Below are positions 9,198 to 17,971 of a stretch of DNA of 64,000 nt, piece by piece. The notes beneath the pieces were generated by a model. The model did no database searches. It had not been told where the DNA came from and saw only the letters and a list, made by a program, of their open reading frames with translations. The translations under genes and the position numbers were made by a program. Each line of letters starts with the position of its first letter. Position 1 is the first letter of the stretch. The DNA is from Haloplanus sp. XH21 (GTDB lineage: Archaea; Halobacteriota; Halobacteria; Halobacteriales; Haloferacaceae). The stretch covers positions 124,001 through 188,000 of the forward strand of contig NZ_JALLPL010000002.1 in NCBI RefSeq assembly GCF_023276355.1, read 5' to 3'.

Positions 9198-11143
9198 ATG
9201 AGCAAAGCAAACATACTCGATCAGACCACCAAACTTGAGGTGGAAAATATGGGCGGGATCGACAAAACGACTGTCGACTTTTCTCCCGGAATCACGGTGT
9301 TGGCGGGGCGAAACGCGACGAACCGAACGTCGCTACTCCGGTCCATCATGGCGGTTATGGGAAGCGATAATGCGTCCCTGAAAGCGGACGCGGATGAAGG
9401 ACGAGTTGAACTCAGCGTCGGTGAGGAAACCTACGTGCGAACGTTCACCCGCACGAATGGCTCCGTCATGACTGGAGGCAACCCCTATCTTGATGAGCCA
9501 GAGCTTGCCGATCTATTCGCATTTCTTCTAGAAACCAACGAAGCCCGTCGATCCGTCGCCAGGGGAGCCGATCTTCGCGAACTCATCATGCGACCAGTCG
9601 ATACCGAATCGATCCAATCAGAAATCCAACAGCTTGAGCAAGAACGATCGCAGATCGACGATGAACTCGATGAACTCAACGAGCTAAAGGGTGAACTGCC
9701 AAAGCTGGAAGACAACCGAAGCCAGCTCAAAGACGAAATCGAGGAAAAAAAAAAGAGGAACTGGCAGCAAAGGAAGAGGAGATTGAAACCCTCGATGCCG
9801 ACGTCGACGAAACACGGGAGGAGAAACAGGAACTCGAGTCCCGGCTTGACAAACTTCGCGAGAAACGCGCCGAATTAGATCGGGTTCGATCCGACATCGA
9901 AGTCGAGCAAGAGAGCATCGAAGCACTGACAACCGAACGAAGAGACCTCGAATCGGAGCTCGATGAGCTTCCCGACACACCGATGGGGGAGCATGACGAG
10001 CTCAAAAACGAAATTTCCAGGCTTCGAGACCAGAAAGACAATCTCGAAAGCGAGGTGAGCAACCTCCAGAACGTGATTCAGTTCAATGAAGAACGCCTAG
10101 AAGGGAGCGAAGGAACTGTCAGCTCCGTTCTGAGCGCTCAAGAGACTGATAACGCAGTGACGGATGCGCTTGTCGACGACACGGTCGTCTGTTGGACCTG
10201 TGGGTCCGAAGTCGAAGAGGAGAATATCACGCAGACGCTCGATCAACTTCGAGATATCCGTCAAGAGAAACTGGAAACGATTCGGGACCTCGAATCAGAG
10301 TTGTCTCAGCTGAAGGACAAACAGCAGGAATATCGGGAACAACAGCAGCGAAGAGAGTCGATTGAGCGAAAACTCACTGACATCGGGAGTGAAATCGCGG
10401 AACGTGAAGAACGGTTGGATGACTTGCGAGACGAGCGAGAACACCTCAACGACGAAATCGAGGATCTTGAATCGGAGATCGAGACGTTAGAATCCGAAGA
10501 CTTCAGTGAAATTCTGGATCTTCACAAGGAGGCAAATCAACTGGAATTCGAGCTCGAACAGCTTGAATCCGAGCTGGAGGATGTGACGGAACAGATCGGC
10601 TCTATCGAAGAGCGCCTTACCGAGGAAACGCAGTTGAACTCGCAGCGAGAAGAGATCACTGCCGAACTGACGGACCTCCGGACGCGAATCGATCAGATCG
10701 AAGCGAACGCTGTCGAGCAGTTCAACGACCATATGGATGCAGTCCTCGACACGCTCGGCTATGAGAATCTCGAGCGCATCTGGATCGAGAGAATCGAGCG
10801 CGAGGTGCGAGAAGGACGAAAAAAGGTGGAAAAAACCCAGTTCGAACTACACGTCGTCCGGAGTACCGACACCGGAGCCGCGTACGAGGACACCGTCGAT
10901 CATCTCAGCGAAAGCGAACGAGAAGTCACCGGACTGGTGTTCGCGCTTGCGGGCTATCTCGTCCACGAGGTGTACGAACAGGTCCCGTTCATGATTCTGG
11001 ACTCCCTGGAGGCCATCGATTCACCGCGAATCGCATCGCTGATCGATTATATGGCCGACTATCCGGAGTTCCTGGTTGTCGCTCTGCTCCCCGAAGACGC
11101 ACAAGCTCTCAACGACGATTATACCCGCATCACGGAAATATAG
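9198..11143 (+). pseudogene. ASRP SMC-like protein with a frameshift at an A10 run
   Basis: The reading frame from ATG 9198 runs through the P-loop (GRNATNRTS) into coiled coil, then reaches ten A bases at 9745-9754. The continuation, from 9755 in another frame, is perfect coiled coil followed by the zinc hook CWTCGSE near 10195 and a C-terminal ATPase half with LAGYLVHEVY and FMILDSLEAID (Walker B-like) up to a stop at 11143. Adding one A restores a 648-residue ASRP. The lesion could be a true mutation, a homopolymer sequencing error, or a site of slippage. The gene converges with rdfA, a pairing also seen elsewhere in haloarchaea, so the pair may act together. Confidence 0.8.
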
Positions 11144-11160
11144 GGCCCGGCCAGAAGCGG

Positions 11161-11790
11161 CTATGTCCCGTCGTTGCAATCACAGCCGCCACGTTCGAGC
11201 AGGTCGATGACGCCGTACTGTTCGCCACAGTCCTCACAGAGGACATCAATATCGATAAACAAGCGGAACTCGCCGAGCGTGATTCGTCCTGTCGATCGGA
11301 GTCGATCCAGGCTGCCCTCGGTGAGTGACCGAAGTCGGGACTGGAGACGTCGAATAGAATCAAGAACGTTCTCCACTTGCTCGCTATCGGAGGGGTGTTC
11401 ATACGAAGCATCCCGATATTCGGTGAGGTACGACCGAATCGCCTGATACGAGACGAAATCACGTTCGAGTTGCTCGATATCGACGCCATCCCGTTCAAGA
11501 CGATTTCGAGCCTCGGTCTGCATACCACTACTCACGTCATCAGCGGTGAGGAGCCGATAAAGATTGGAGATCTCTCCGTCTACGGTAGAAATCCCTGCAG
11601 AGGCCATCGCACTTTCGAGCAGTCGCTGATTGAAGAGATCTGCAAGATCCCGGAGACTCTTACGCTGTTGGTCCTCGGCAGTCCAGAGCTGTTCGAGTTC
11701 GTCACCAAGGGATTCATCAAGATCATACTCAGCGATCAGTCTCGCAACCTTGTTCGACTTTCTTGATTGTCCACCCGTATCCTCTGCCAT
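11161..11790 (-). CDS. rdfA: RdfA family protein (rod-determining factor)
   Basis: A 209-residue protein matching the haloarchaeal RdfA family: N-terminal RKSNKVARLIAEYDL, the conserved RKSLRDLADLFNQRLL and DGEISNLYRLLTADDVSSG.Q..AR.RLERDGVD core, and a C-terminal zinc-binding CEDCGEQYGV...CDC tail. RdfA was named for a role in rod cell shape in Haloferax volcanii, where a relative lies beside an SMC-like gene, as here. The ATG at 11790 was chosen because a TATA box lies 22-30 bases upstream (leaderless start). Whether a plasmid copy affects cell shape or plasmid maintenance is unknown. Confidence 0.85.
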   Translation of the reverse strand: MAEDTGGQSRKSNKVARLIAEYDLDESLGDELEQLWTAEDQQRKSLRDLADLFNQRLLESAMASAGISTVDGEISNLYRLLTADDVSSGMQTEARNRLERDGVDIEQLERDFVSYQAIRSYLTEYRDASYEHPSDSEQVENVLDSIRRLQSRLRSLTEGSLDRLRSTGRITLGEFRLFIDIDVLCEDCGEQYGVIDLLERGGCDCNDGT

Positions 11791-11811
11791 ATTGCCAAAT
11801 AGCAGCGCCAC

Positions 11812-11820
11812 CATATATAA
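11812..11820 (-). promoter_or_regulatory. TATA box of rdfA
   Basis: TTATATATG on the minus strand, 22-30 bases before the rdfA ATG at 11790. It fixes the start of the gene and indicates a leaderless transcript. Confidence 0.7.
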
Positions 11821-11850
11821 CAGCGGTGCTGTTTGAGTATCCGCCCTCAC

Positions 11851-12528
11851 AGTTCGGCTGAGTGGGGAAACAAGGGAGACGACACACCTGTGTTTGGAGA
11901 ATAATAAAATTTAGATAAATACTGTATTATTGGTAGAATAAAATGGCCAAAATAGAGGTATAAATTTCATATAAATAAAACCAATTTATACTTCTACCTC
12001 CACAAATCATTTAGAATCTATTTTTTCTAGGCAAAAAATTCCTAATTTATATAAGTCAATATCACAGAGGTAGAAATAAAAATATAATAATTCTTATTAT
12101 ATTTGGATAGAGTAGAATATATTACTGTTAGAGATCACGGTCGAACTGGCCGATACTCGCAACCCTGCTCAGAGAATACTTCATGGCGAATTTCGAAGGA
12201 TGTGGGGTGCGTGATCGGACGACGCGTCCGTCAGAGTGTTCGCGGTCAGCATCACGTCTGGTAGTTCACTTGAGGAGAGAGACGCGATTCTCCGTTCAAT
12301 TGGTGTAGAACACTCTCATTGAGGGATTTGGGAGCAGATACCTTAGCTTGCTACCACGTTTCTGATCCGCTGTCAACGACATCACGGCCCGACTTAACGG
12401 TGCGCCATCCGAGAATACGCTGCAATCAAGTTCAACCAAAGTTGTCGCTTCGTGCCGATCTTTAACCAGCAAGGAACGGATCCAGCGACGGTCGCTGCTA
12501 ACTAGATCGTGCTCACAAGGCCAATGGA
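11851..12528. other. AT-rich, gene-free island with nested dyads
   Basis: No gene is visible. The part from about 11890 to 12125 is extremely AT-rich for this replicon and holds several dyads: GTATAAATT (11958-11966) with AATTTATAC (11983-11991), TTCTACCTC (11992-12000) with GAGGTAGAA (12067-12075), and the hairpin at 12081-12103. It lies upstream of rdfA and next to the YeiH relic. Confidence 0.6.
12081..12103. repeat. Perfect AT-only hairpin
   Basis: AATATAATAA (12081-12090) and TTATTATATT (12094-12103) are perfect inverted copies around TTC. It is the tightest of several dyads in the AT-rich island upstream of rdfA. Confidence 0.65.
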
Positions 12529-13205
12529 TCAGAAAAGAAGCTGCACTAGAGAGTACGCAATGATGCTTGAAATGACGAGATACGATCCGACGACGACAAT
12601 CGGGACAATTCCAGTATCCCGCATCTCATCGAATTGAATCTCGAATCCAAGTCCCGCGAACGCGAGCAAAAACAGTAAGTCGGACGCTCGCGAGAGCGAA
12701 TCAATAACGGCACTCGGTAGGTTCCCCAAGTTCGCCAGGGGGGCAAGCAGCAAAAAGCCGATGAGGAACTTTGGAAAGTCCCCCCAGACCTGTCCGATCG
12801 ATGCCTCTGAATCGAGATTTTGTCTCGTATAGTAGAACGAGTCTGACAGGGCAACAACACCAATCATGGCGTTTCGGGTAAGCTTCGTGAGCGTCGCCCA
12901 CTGCCCGGCGACCTCGGAGTGTGCGAACCCAGCAGCAGCGGGCCAGTCGAGAACATCGAAAGCCCAATCCACACGCCGTAGGTCTCGGGTGCCAACTCAG
13001 GCAATTGGCCGAGGACCGGGAAGATCACCAACGTCGCGGCGTCGAAGACCAGAATCGTTGCCGCCGCGTGAGCGATCTACGTCTCGTCGGCATCGACCGC
13101 AGAGGCGGTGGCGGCAACTGCCGATACCCTACAGACGCTCGACCCCGCTGCTGAGAGTGCCCCCAGAGAGGATGAGGCCACTCTCGAAAGCCCTCAGAGG
13201 TGACT
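12529..13205 (-). pseudogene. YeiH/UPF0324 family transporter relic
   Basis: The 3' part (12529-12970) is intact in frame and encodes AAAGFAHSEVAGQWATLTKLTRN followed by four helices, a pattern of the YeiH/UPF0324 putative sulfate-exporter family. Above it the homology continues in shifted frames (VFDAATLVIFPVLG...YGVWIGLSMFSTGP; then VSAVAATSAVDADE after an in-frame stop), so the gene has at least one frameshift, a nonsense codon and a lost 5' end. It abuts the ArdC fusion gene at about 13205, which marks a recombination junction. Confidence 0.72.
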
Positions 13206-13209
13206 TCCA

Positions 13210-14355
13210 GTGAGTCAACAACAGCGTCCTGACAACGTCTCGATCGACGAGATCCCGGTCGATATCGACAGCACACAATCAGGTGAGGTCGATTCCACCA
13301 ACGTCCCCGATGAAATCGAATCCATCACCCGTGGGCTCGCCGGTGAGCAGCCGCCGACGAATCCGCTGGTCGTACTGAAAGCGGCTCGATGGTGGTACAT
13401 TCACGGCAAGGGCGGCACGGATCCCGCCTTCGAGTGGGCCATCGAGTGGGCGCGTCACCTTGCGACCGACACGCGATCCGACGAGATGCACAGCACCATC
13501 GAACAGTGGATCGACGATCTCGTCGCCGGCGTCGACGACGCGCAGGCCAGCGAAGAGTTCCAGGAGTGGCTCGACGTCCAGAGTCGCTTCCACGACTACT
13601 CGTATCGGAACACGCTCCTCATCAAGCGGCAGTGTCCCGAGGCGACCCGGGTGGCGGGCTACCGGACGTGGCAGGAGGAGTTCGACCGCCACGTCAAGGA
13701 GGGCGAGTCGGCCATCTGGATCTGGGCGCCGATCATCACCACGCAGTGTCCGGAGTGCGAAAACTCGCCGAGCTACCACGAAGACAGTGACTGTGAGTAC
13801 GACGAGACGCCGCCCGAGGAGTGGTCCGAGGGCCTCGTCGGGTTCAAGCCTGCGCCAGTGTTCGACGTCTCCCAGACCGAGGGCGAGCCGCTTCCCGACC
13901 TCGACACGGAAGCGACCGGCGACGCCGGCGACCTCGTCGAACAGCTAACTGCCGCCGCTGACGACCTCGGCGTGACGGTGCGAATCGTTCCCGAAGAGGA
14001 GTGGACCCACGGCGAGGCGAAGGGCATCTGCGAGCAGCTGAGCCTCGTCGACGTTCAGCCGCTCGTCGAGGTGCGTGATCGGGAGAATGAGGCCGACCTC
14101 GCGCGGACGCTGATTCACGAGTACGCACACGCCCTGCTCCACTTCGACGTCGACGACGATACGGAGCGGTCGAAACGCGAGGTCGAAGCGGAAGCTGTCG
14201 CATACATTGTCGGACGGTATTTCGACCTAGATACGAGCGGATCAGCGTTCTATCTTGCCGCGTGGCAGGACGACGATGCGGAGAACATTCAGGAACGTCT
14301 CGGCCGGATCAGTTCGACCGCTCAGGAGATAATCGGGACGGTCACCGAGGGCTGA
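13210..14355 (+). CDS. Fusion of the small MSQQQ protein with an ArdC-like antirestriction/metallopeptidase protein
   Basis: A 381-residue protein starting at GTG. Residues 1-about 92 match the separate 115-residue proteins at 47002 and 63021 (MSQQQ, ITRGLA.EQPPTNPL, WARHLATDT). From about residue 95 it matches the ArdC-like proteins at 47759 and 63452: an ssDNA-binding-type N-terminal domain (FHDYSYRNTLLI, WIWAPI, CPECENSPSYH) and a C-terminal zinc peptidase-like motif HEYAHALLH. In the other two copies the genes are separate, so this is a secondary in-frame fusion; both parents carry GACCGACAC at the joint. ArdC proteins of conjugative plasmids protect incoming DNA from restriction; that role is inferred. 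The L leader seen before the unfused copies is lost here. Confidence 0.82.
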   Translation: MSQQQRPDNVSIDEIPVDIDSTQSGEVDSTNVPDEIESITRGLAGEQPPTNPLVVLKAARWWYIHGKGGTDPAFEWAIEWARHLATDTRSDEMHSTIEQWIDDLVAGVDDAQASEEFQEWLDVQSRFHDYSYRNTLLIKRQCPEATRVAGYRTWQEEFDRHVKEGESAIWIWAPIITTQCPECENSPSYHEDSDCEYDETPPEEWSEGLVGFKPAPVFDVSQTEGEPLPDLDTEATGDAGDLVEQLTAAADDLGVTVRIVPEEEWTHGEAKGICEQLSLVDVQPLVEVRDRENEADLARTLIHEYAHALLHFDVDDDTERSKREVEAEAVAYIVGRYFDLDTSGSAFYLAAWQDDDAENIQERLGRISSTAQEIIGTVTEG

Positions 14356-14373
14356 ACACGCCTTCCCCGGCTG

Positions 14374-14414
14374 TTAACCAACGCCTGGGCTACTTTGTCC
14401 ACACTGTTGGTTAA
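14374..14414. repeat. S element 1
   Basis: TTAACCAAC at 14374-14382 and TGTTGGTTAA at 14405-14414, 41 bases overall. Lies 18 bases after the ArdC fusion gene. Spacer closely resembles that of S6, the equivalent site of block 2. Confidence 0.85.
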
Positions 14415-14447
14415 TTCGTTCGGCGTCCGACCCTGCGTGTTTCGAGC

Positions 14448-15144
14448 GGCGGTGTTCAGATAAGAGTGAAGGGTGAGGCGGTGCGATTTTTGAGTAGTCT
14501 ATGCTCGAAATCGACCGCCTCAACGGAGATAGCGACCGCATCGAGTTAGGATTTGTGGAGCGAGAGGCGACACCCGAGCCGGCGATGAAGCTCGGTATTC
14601 GACTTCATTTGGCTGGATTATCACTTTCGAATACCATCTCAATTCTTGATAGGTTGGGTGTCCAACGCTGTTGCTCCACCGTTCACAACTGGGTGCAAAA
14701 GGCCGATTTACAGCCCAAGGGTGGTGCCGACCCGGATCACGTTGCGGTTGACGAGACCGTGATCCAGCTCAATGACGAACGATTCTGGCTGTACGCTGCG
14801 GTCGGTTCCGAGACGAACCGCTTGCTGCACGTGAAGCTCTCTCCGACGTGAAATCAAGCAATAACCGAGATGTTTCTTGCCGAACTCCGCGAGAAACATC
14901 TCGTCGATGACGCGCTCTTTCTCGTCGATTCTGCACCGTGGCTGCAAGCGGCGCTCCACCGACACGGCCTCGATTACAGATGCGAAAAACATGGTAATCG
15001 GAACAGCGTCGAACGTATCTTCCGAGAACTAAAACGGAGAACAAACCAATTCTCAAACTGTTTCAGCCACGCCGAAGCAGACCCCGTCGAAAATTGGCTT
15101 CAAGCGTTCGCCTTCGCATGGAATCAGCTTATCTGAACACTACC
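14448..15144 (+). mobile_element. IS6-type insertion sequence with 8-base target duplication
   Basis: A 697-base element with 17-base imperfect terminal inverted repeats (GGCGGTGTTCAGATAAG left, GGTAGTGTTCAGATAAG on the other strand right). TTTCGAGC is duplicated at 14440-14447 and 15145-15152. The uninterrupted target is still visible in block 2 at 48770-48777, so the insertion came after the two blocks separated. Confidence 0.85.
14501..15136 (+). pseudogene. IS6 family transposase with an in-frame stop
   Basis: The frame begins at ATG 14501 and shows the IS6/ISH-type DDE layout: an N-terminal HTH (NTISILDRLGVQRCCSTVHNW), the first Asp in VAVDETVI, the second in LFLVDSA and the Glu in SVERIFRELKRR. 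A TGA at 14849-14851 interrupts the frame between the first and second Asp; the sequence continues in the same frame to 15136. The transposase is probably inactive unless the stop is read through, and the element may be fixed in place. Confidence 0.8.
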
Positions 15145-15184
15145 TTTCGAGCGGTCCCAAGACATACCCCACCGACAGTCGATG

Positions 15185-15880
15185 TTATAGTTCAGAATCG
15201 ATTCGACGCTGCTGGTCACGAAGGAACTCAACGACGGCATCGATATCCTGTTCGGGAACCGTTTGCTGTTCGAAGACCCCTTTGAATGCGTCCGCGAAAT
15301 CCTCCGACGTGAGTCGGTCGAGGACAGTCTCGATGCGACCAGCGAGCTTCTCGGACTCCCCACGATGCAGATGAGTCGCAATCCGGTCGAAATCCGCGCC
15401 AGCAGCCAGCACCACCAGATCCCGAGAGTCCGCCTTGCGACCACTGTGAAGTTTCACGGCAAACAGCAACTCCCGTTCAGGAATTCTGGCTGTTACCGGG
15501 CGGCCGGTTCGCAGCTCCTCGGTGACAGAGTGCTGGGCCAGATAGCGATACGACCATTCAGCTTCCGTCTGGCGACAGCCCAGCGCGTCGACCATCGCGT
15601 CGAACCGAACCGGATTGCCAATATCTTTCGTAAATCGGATAGTACGGCCCTCGTAGAGCTCGTTTCGTTCGACATCGGCCGTTTTCTCGTAGCCGCGGTC
15701 GGTGAGAAGGCCGGTGTAGTCGTCGACCGCTTGTGCCGGAACGACGACGTCGACGTCCGTGGTGAACCGTTGATTGAATGCCGCGATCGCCCACCCACCG
15801 ACGAGCACGTACGGCAGGTCAGCATCAATGACAGCCTCCAGAGTGTCCAGCAATTCGTCTTCGCGCTCGCCGAGACTCAT
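15185..15880 (-). CDS. AbiEii-like nucleotidyltransferase (putative toxin), copy 1
   Basis: A 231-residue nucleotidyltransferase-fold protein. VLVGGWAIAAF followed by TTDVDVV is the GG...D-x-D signature of this superfamily, and SGRKADSRDL with a helical C-terminus fits AbiEii/MNT-type toxins. It overlaps the upstream HTH gene by four bases (15877-15880), the usual tight coupling of antitoxin and toxin. AbiE systems are type IV toxin/antitoxin and phage-exclusion modules in which the NTase blocks translation; function here is inferred from fold and arrangement. It differs from the copy at 48809 by about five residues. Confidence 0.8.
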   Translation of the reverse strand: MSLGEREDELLDTLEAVIDADLPYVLVGGWAIAAFNQRFTTDVDVVVPAQAVDDYTGLLTDRGYEKTADVERNELYEGRTIRFTKDIGNPVRFDAMVDALGCRQTEAEWSYRYLAQHSVTEELRTGRPVTARIPERELLFAVKLHSGRKADSRDLVVLAAGADFDRIATHLHRGESEKLAGRIETVLDRLTSEDFADAFKGVFEQQTVPEQDIDAVVEFLRDQQRRIDSEL

Positions 15881-16551
15881 GCGTTCAAACGCGGATCCTC
15901 GTGGGACGCGTCGATATCGCGGTCGTACTCGTCGGCGATCATCTCCAACGCTGGCTCGTAGTTCACCCGGTACTCCAACATGTGCTCGATTGCCTCATCC
16001 AACGGAATGACCGGATTGCCGTCGACCCACTCGCGAGTGATGTCCCCACTCGTCGGGAACAACACGTACGAGACAGTCGCATCGTAGTCGGTTGCATCCG
16101 GCCGCTCTTCGATCCGGCTCGGAATGCCGAACTCGTCGAAGAACGCCGTCCACCGTTCGACGTCCTGGTCGGCGACTTTGATGAAGATCGGATAGTCATC
16201 GTGGCCGCGGGCGATCTGATAGCCGCCGTGGGTCCAGACGTAGACGGCGTCAATTTTCGTGTACGCAAAGGGCATCCCGGCAAACTGCGGAATGACGTAG
16301 CCGTCGTCGATCGAGGGAGGAACAGCGCGAGAGATAGCTGCGATGAGATCGTAGTAGCGATCCCTGACAGCGTACTTCTCGATGTAGACGCCGTCCTCAC
16401 GCCGGATGAAGCCTGCGTCCTCCAACCGCTCGATCCAGTCGTAGACCCACGAGTAGGAGCCGTCGATCTTCTGGGCGATTCGACGGATCGAGTCGCCCGG
16501 CCGGGCCGCGACCATGATCTTCGCCGCGGTCTCGTCGACATACTCCATCAT
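15877..16551 (-). CDS. Winged-HTH protein (putative AbiEi-like antitoxin/regulator), copy 1
   Basis: A 224-residue protein. Residues about 5-60 form a winged helix (AAKIMVAARPGDSIRRIAQKI, then YSWVYDWIERLEDAGFI); the rest is an alpha/beta domain (MPFAYTKIDAVYVWTHGG, IEERPDATDYDATVSYVLFP). It is the first gene of the two-gene unit with the nucleotidyltransferase. In AbiE systems the winged-helix partner neutralises the toxin and represses the operon, which fits the dyad upstream at 16606-16623. It differs from the copy at 49501 by about six residues. Confidence 0.75.
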   Translation of the reverse strand: MMEYVDETAAKIMVAARPGDSIRRIAQKIDGSYSWVYDWIERLEDAGFIRREDGVYIEKYAVRDRYYDLIAAISRAVPPSIDDGYVIPQFAGMPFAYTKIDAVYVWTHGGYQIARGHDDYPIFIKVADQDVERWTAFFDEFGIPSRIEERPDATDYDATVSYVLFPTSGDITREWVDGNPVIPLDEAIEHMLEYRVNYEPALEMIADEYDRDIDASHEDPRLNA

Positions 16552-16605
16552 CGCTAGTTATCGGTATCACATCTAACTGTATTAGTCTTGTCCCCCTGTA
16601 TTCCC

Positions 16606-16623
16606 TATAGAGTTATCTCTATA
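16606..16623. promoter_or_regulatory. Dyad in the promoter region of the AbiE-like operon
   Basis: TATAGAG (16606-16612) and CTCTATA (16617-16623) are perfect inverted copies around TTAT, about 55-70 bases above the ATG at 16551. It could bind the winged-helix protein (autorepression). The block 2 copy (50227-50244) has two changes in one arm. Confidence 0.45.
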
Positions 16624-16683
16624 CAGATATGTCTCTCGTGAGTCCGGCAGTTCAATCCGGCGCAGCATTCGAGCAGAGAGGAA

Positions 16684-16725
16684 TTAACCAACAGAGGATA
16701 CGGCTGATCGCTATTCGTTGGTTAA
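16684..16725. repeat. S element 2
   Basis: TTAACCAACA at 16684-16693 and GTTGGTTAA at 16717-16725, 42 bases overall, between the AbiE-like operon and the SWIM gene. Spacer nearly identical to S7. Confidence 0.85.
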
Positions 16726-17500
16726 GTTTTTCAGCGCCCGCCGAGGGGCGGAGGCGCACTCCCGTTCCACGAAGTACCTGCGGTATGGTGTCCTTCGGCT
16801 GCTCGAAGGCGAGACTGACGAGACGGTTGCGGACGTGCCCGATATCGACGGCGTGACCGTTGGTTACGGGAGCGACGAGGCGATGTGCGACAGCTGGGGC
16901 TCCAGCGAAGACTGGTGGGAGACTGTCACGCCACAGGAGGCGTGTACCCGGTTCCGGGTGTTCTTCCCGGAGGACTACCAGACGGTTCCCCGCGACATCG
17001 TCGACGTGATGGCCGCGCTCGGTGCCTGGCGAGTCTGGAGCGGGAGCGCAGCCACGTGCGGCTCCTACGACCATCGCGAGCGCCGCGAGGTCCACTCCTG
17101 TGGCCGCCGGAAAGGCCATCCGGTGGAGGAAGTGTTCCACGAGCGGCTCAGTGGCCCTGCAGAAGCCGTCGCTCCGGACGGGGGCCGAACGAGCGACGTT
17201 CGCGACCGGCTGGGCGTCGACAAGAACGCAGAGTCACAGGACGATCTCGATCCCCGCACGAAGCGTGCCGTCGCCGAAGCGATGGCCGTCTCACTCCTCT
17301 CGAAAGGTGGCCGCTACAAGGTACAGTCCACGTCCGGCAACAGGTGCGAAGTCGACATCGTCGACGAGTCGTGTACCTGTCCCGACTGGCAGCAGCGCTC
17401 ACCCGAAGGCGGCTGCAAGCATCTGCGTCGCGTCGACCACGAGATCAAACGGGGCCACGTTCCCCGACCAGACGGTCGGCTCCCAGCGGACCCGCACTAA
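16718..17500 (+). pseudogene. SWIM zinc-finger protein with deleted N-terminus, copy 1
   Basis: The frame encodes a protein related to the one at 50401-51219 and ends with the SWIM signature CTCPDW...GGCKHLRRVDHE near its C-terminus; the middle carries FRVFFPEDY..VPRDIVDVMAALGAWRVW. Compared with copy 2, about 35 residues including the likely ATG are missing between EAHSR and KYLRY, an in-frame deletion of about 110 bases. Translation could only begin inside S2 (TTG at 16718), so the copy is probably defective. SWIM domains bind DNA or protein; the role of this plasmid family is unknown. Confidence 0.65.
16726..16757 (+). promoter_or_regulatory. L leader element (SWIM copy 1)
   Basis: T-tract followed by a GC-rich self-complementary stretch (GCGCCCGCCGAGGGGCGGAG). 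Same element as at 50349-50380 and related to those before the DUF6610, MSQQQ and ArdC genes. Confidence 0.6.
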
Positions 17501-17506
17501 ACCTGA

Positions 17507-17547
17507 TTAACCAACAGGGCTCTCCAGACCGCGCTTGCGTTGGTTAA
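17507..17547. repeat. S element 3
   Basis: TTAACCAACA at 17507-17516 and GTTGGTTAA at 17539-17547, 41 bases overall. Starts six bases after the SWIM stop codon, and its right arm supplies the stop codon of the truncated minus-strand gene next to it. Confidence 0.85.
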
Positions 17548-17843
17548 CTCAGGCAGAACTTCTGGATGCTGTTGTCCCATTCTCCACGGATATCGACCAT
17601 TCGGAACGCGTATGCGTCGGTGCGACGGTTGAGACGGTCCACTACCAGGTTCAGCCGTCGTATTGGCTCCCGGTCGTAGTTCCCGAGGACGAAGTACGAC
17701 CGGTCGTTCTCGTAGACCGGAGTCAACTCGCTCAAGGCGTGGAGGACCTCCTCATTGTCGGCCAGCGTTATTTCCTCATCGTCAAGCTGGTCTTTGGCAC
17801 TTTTGAGAACGTCATCAGGAACAGGCGACTCCTCATCAGGCAT
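17544..17843 (-). pseudogene. C-terminally truncated relative of the 45230 protein
   Basis: From ATG 17843 the frame gives 99 residues with the motifs SYFVLGNYDREPIRRL and VVDRLNRRTDAYAFRMVDIRGEW shared with the proteins at 45230 and 51808. It ends at QKFCLS because the TAA comes from the S3 arm; relatives go on for over 100 residues from exactly this point (KFRLLADHTD). So the gene was cut at the S element. It is divergent from the winged-helix gene at 17972, as is its intact relative from 44638-45114, which suggests a functional pair. Fold may be nucleoside-deoxyribosyltransferase/TIR-like; that is a guess from the GSY...LNRR...FL pattern. Confidence 0.7.
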
Positions 17844-17971
17844 AATGCGAGTTTCTCGTGGCGGAGAGATATGGTTTATGGAGTAAATCACTCACTCAAG
17901 TGGTTGTGATTTATCGAAGAGTGTTTTACTCAAGGGTAAACTACTTGCCGCTGCGTCGTGTACTGTACGGT

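Noticed and set aside
13389-14203. Long overlapping frames within the ArdC fusion gene
   Set aside because: Arg/Ser-rich products typical of shadow frames in GC-rich DNA; the HEYAH-containing frame is clearly the real one.
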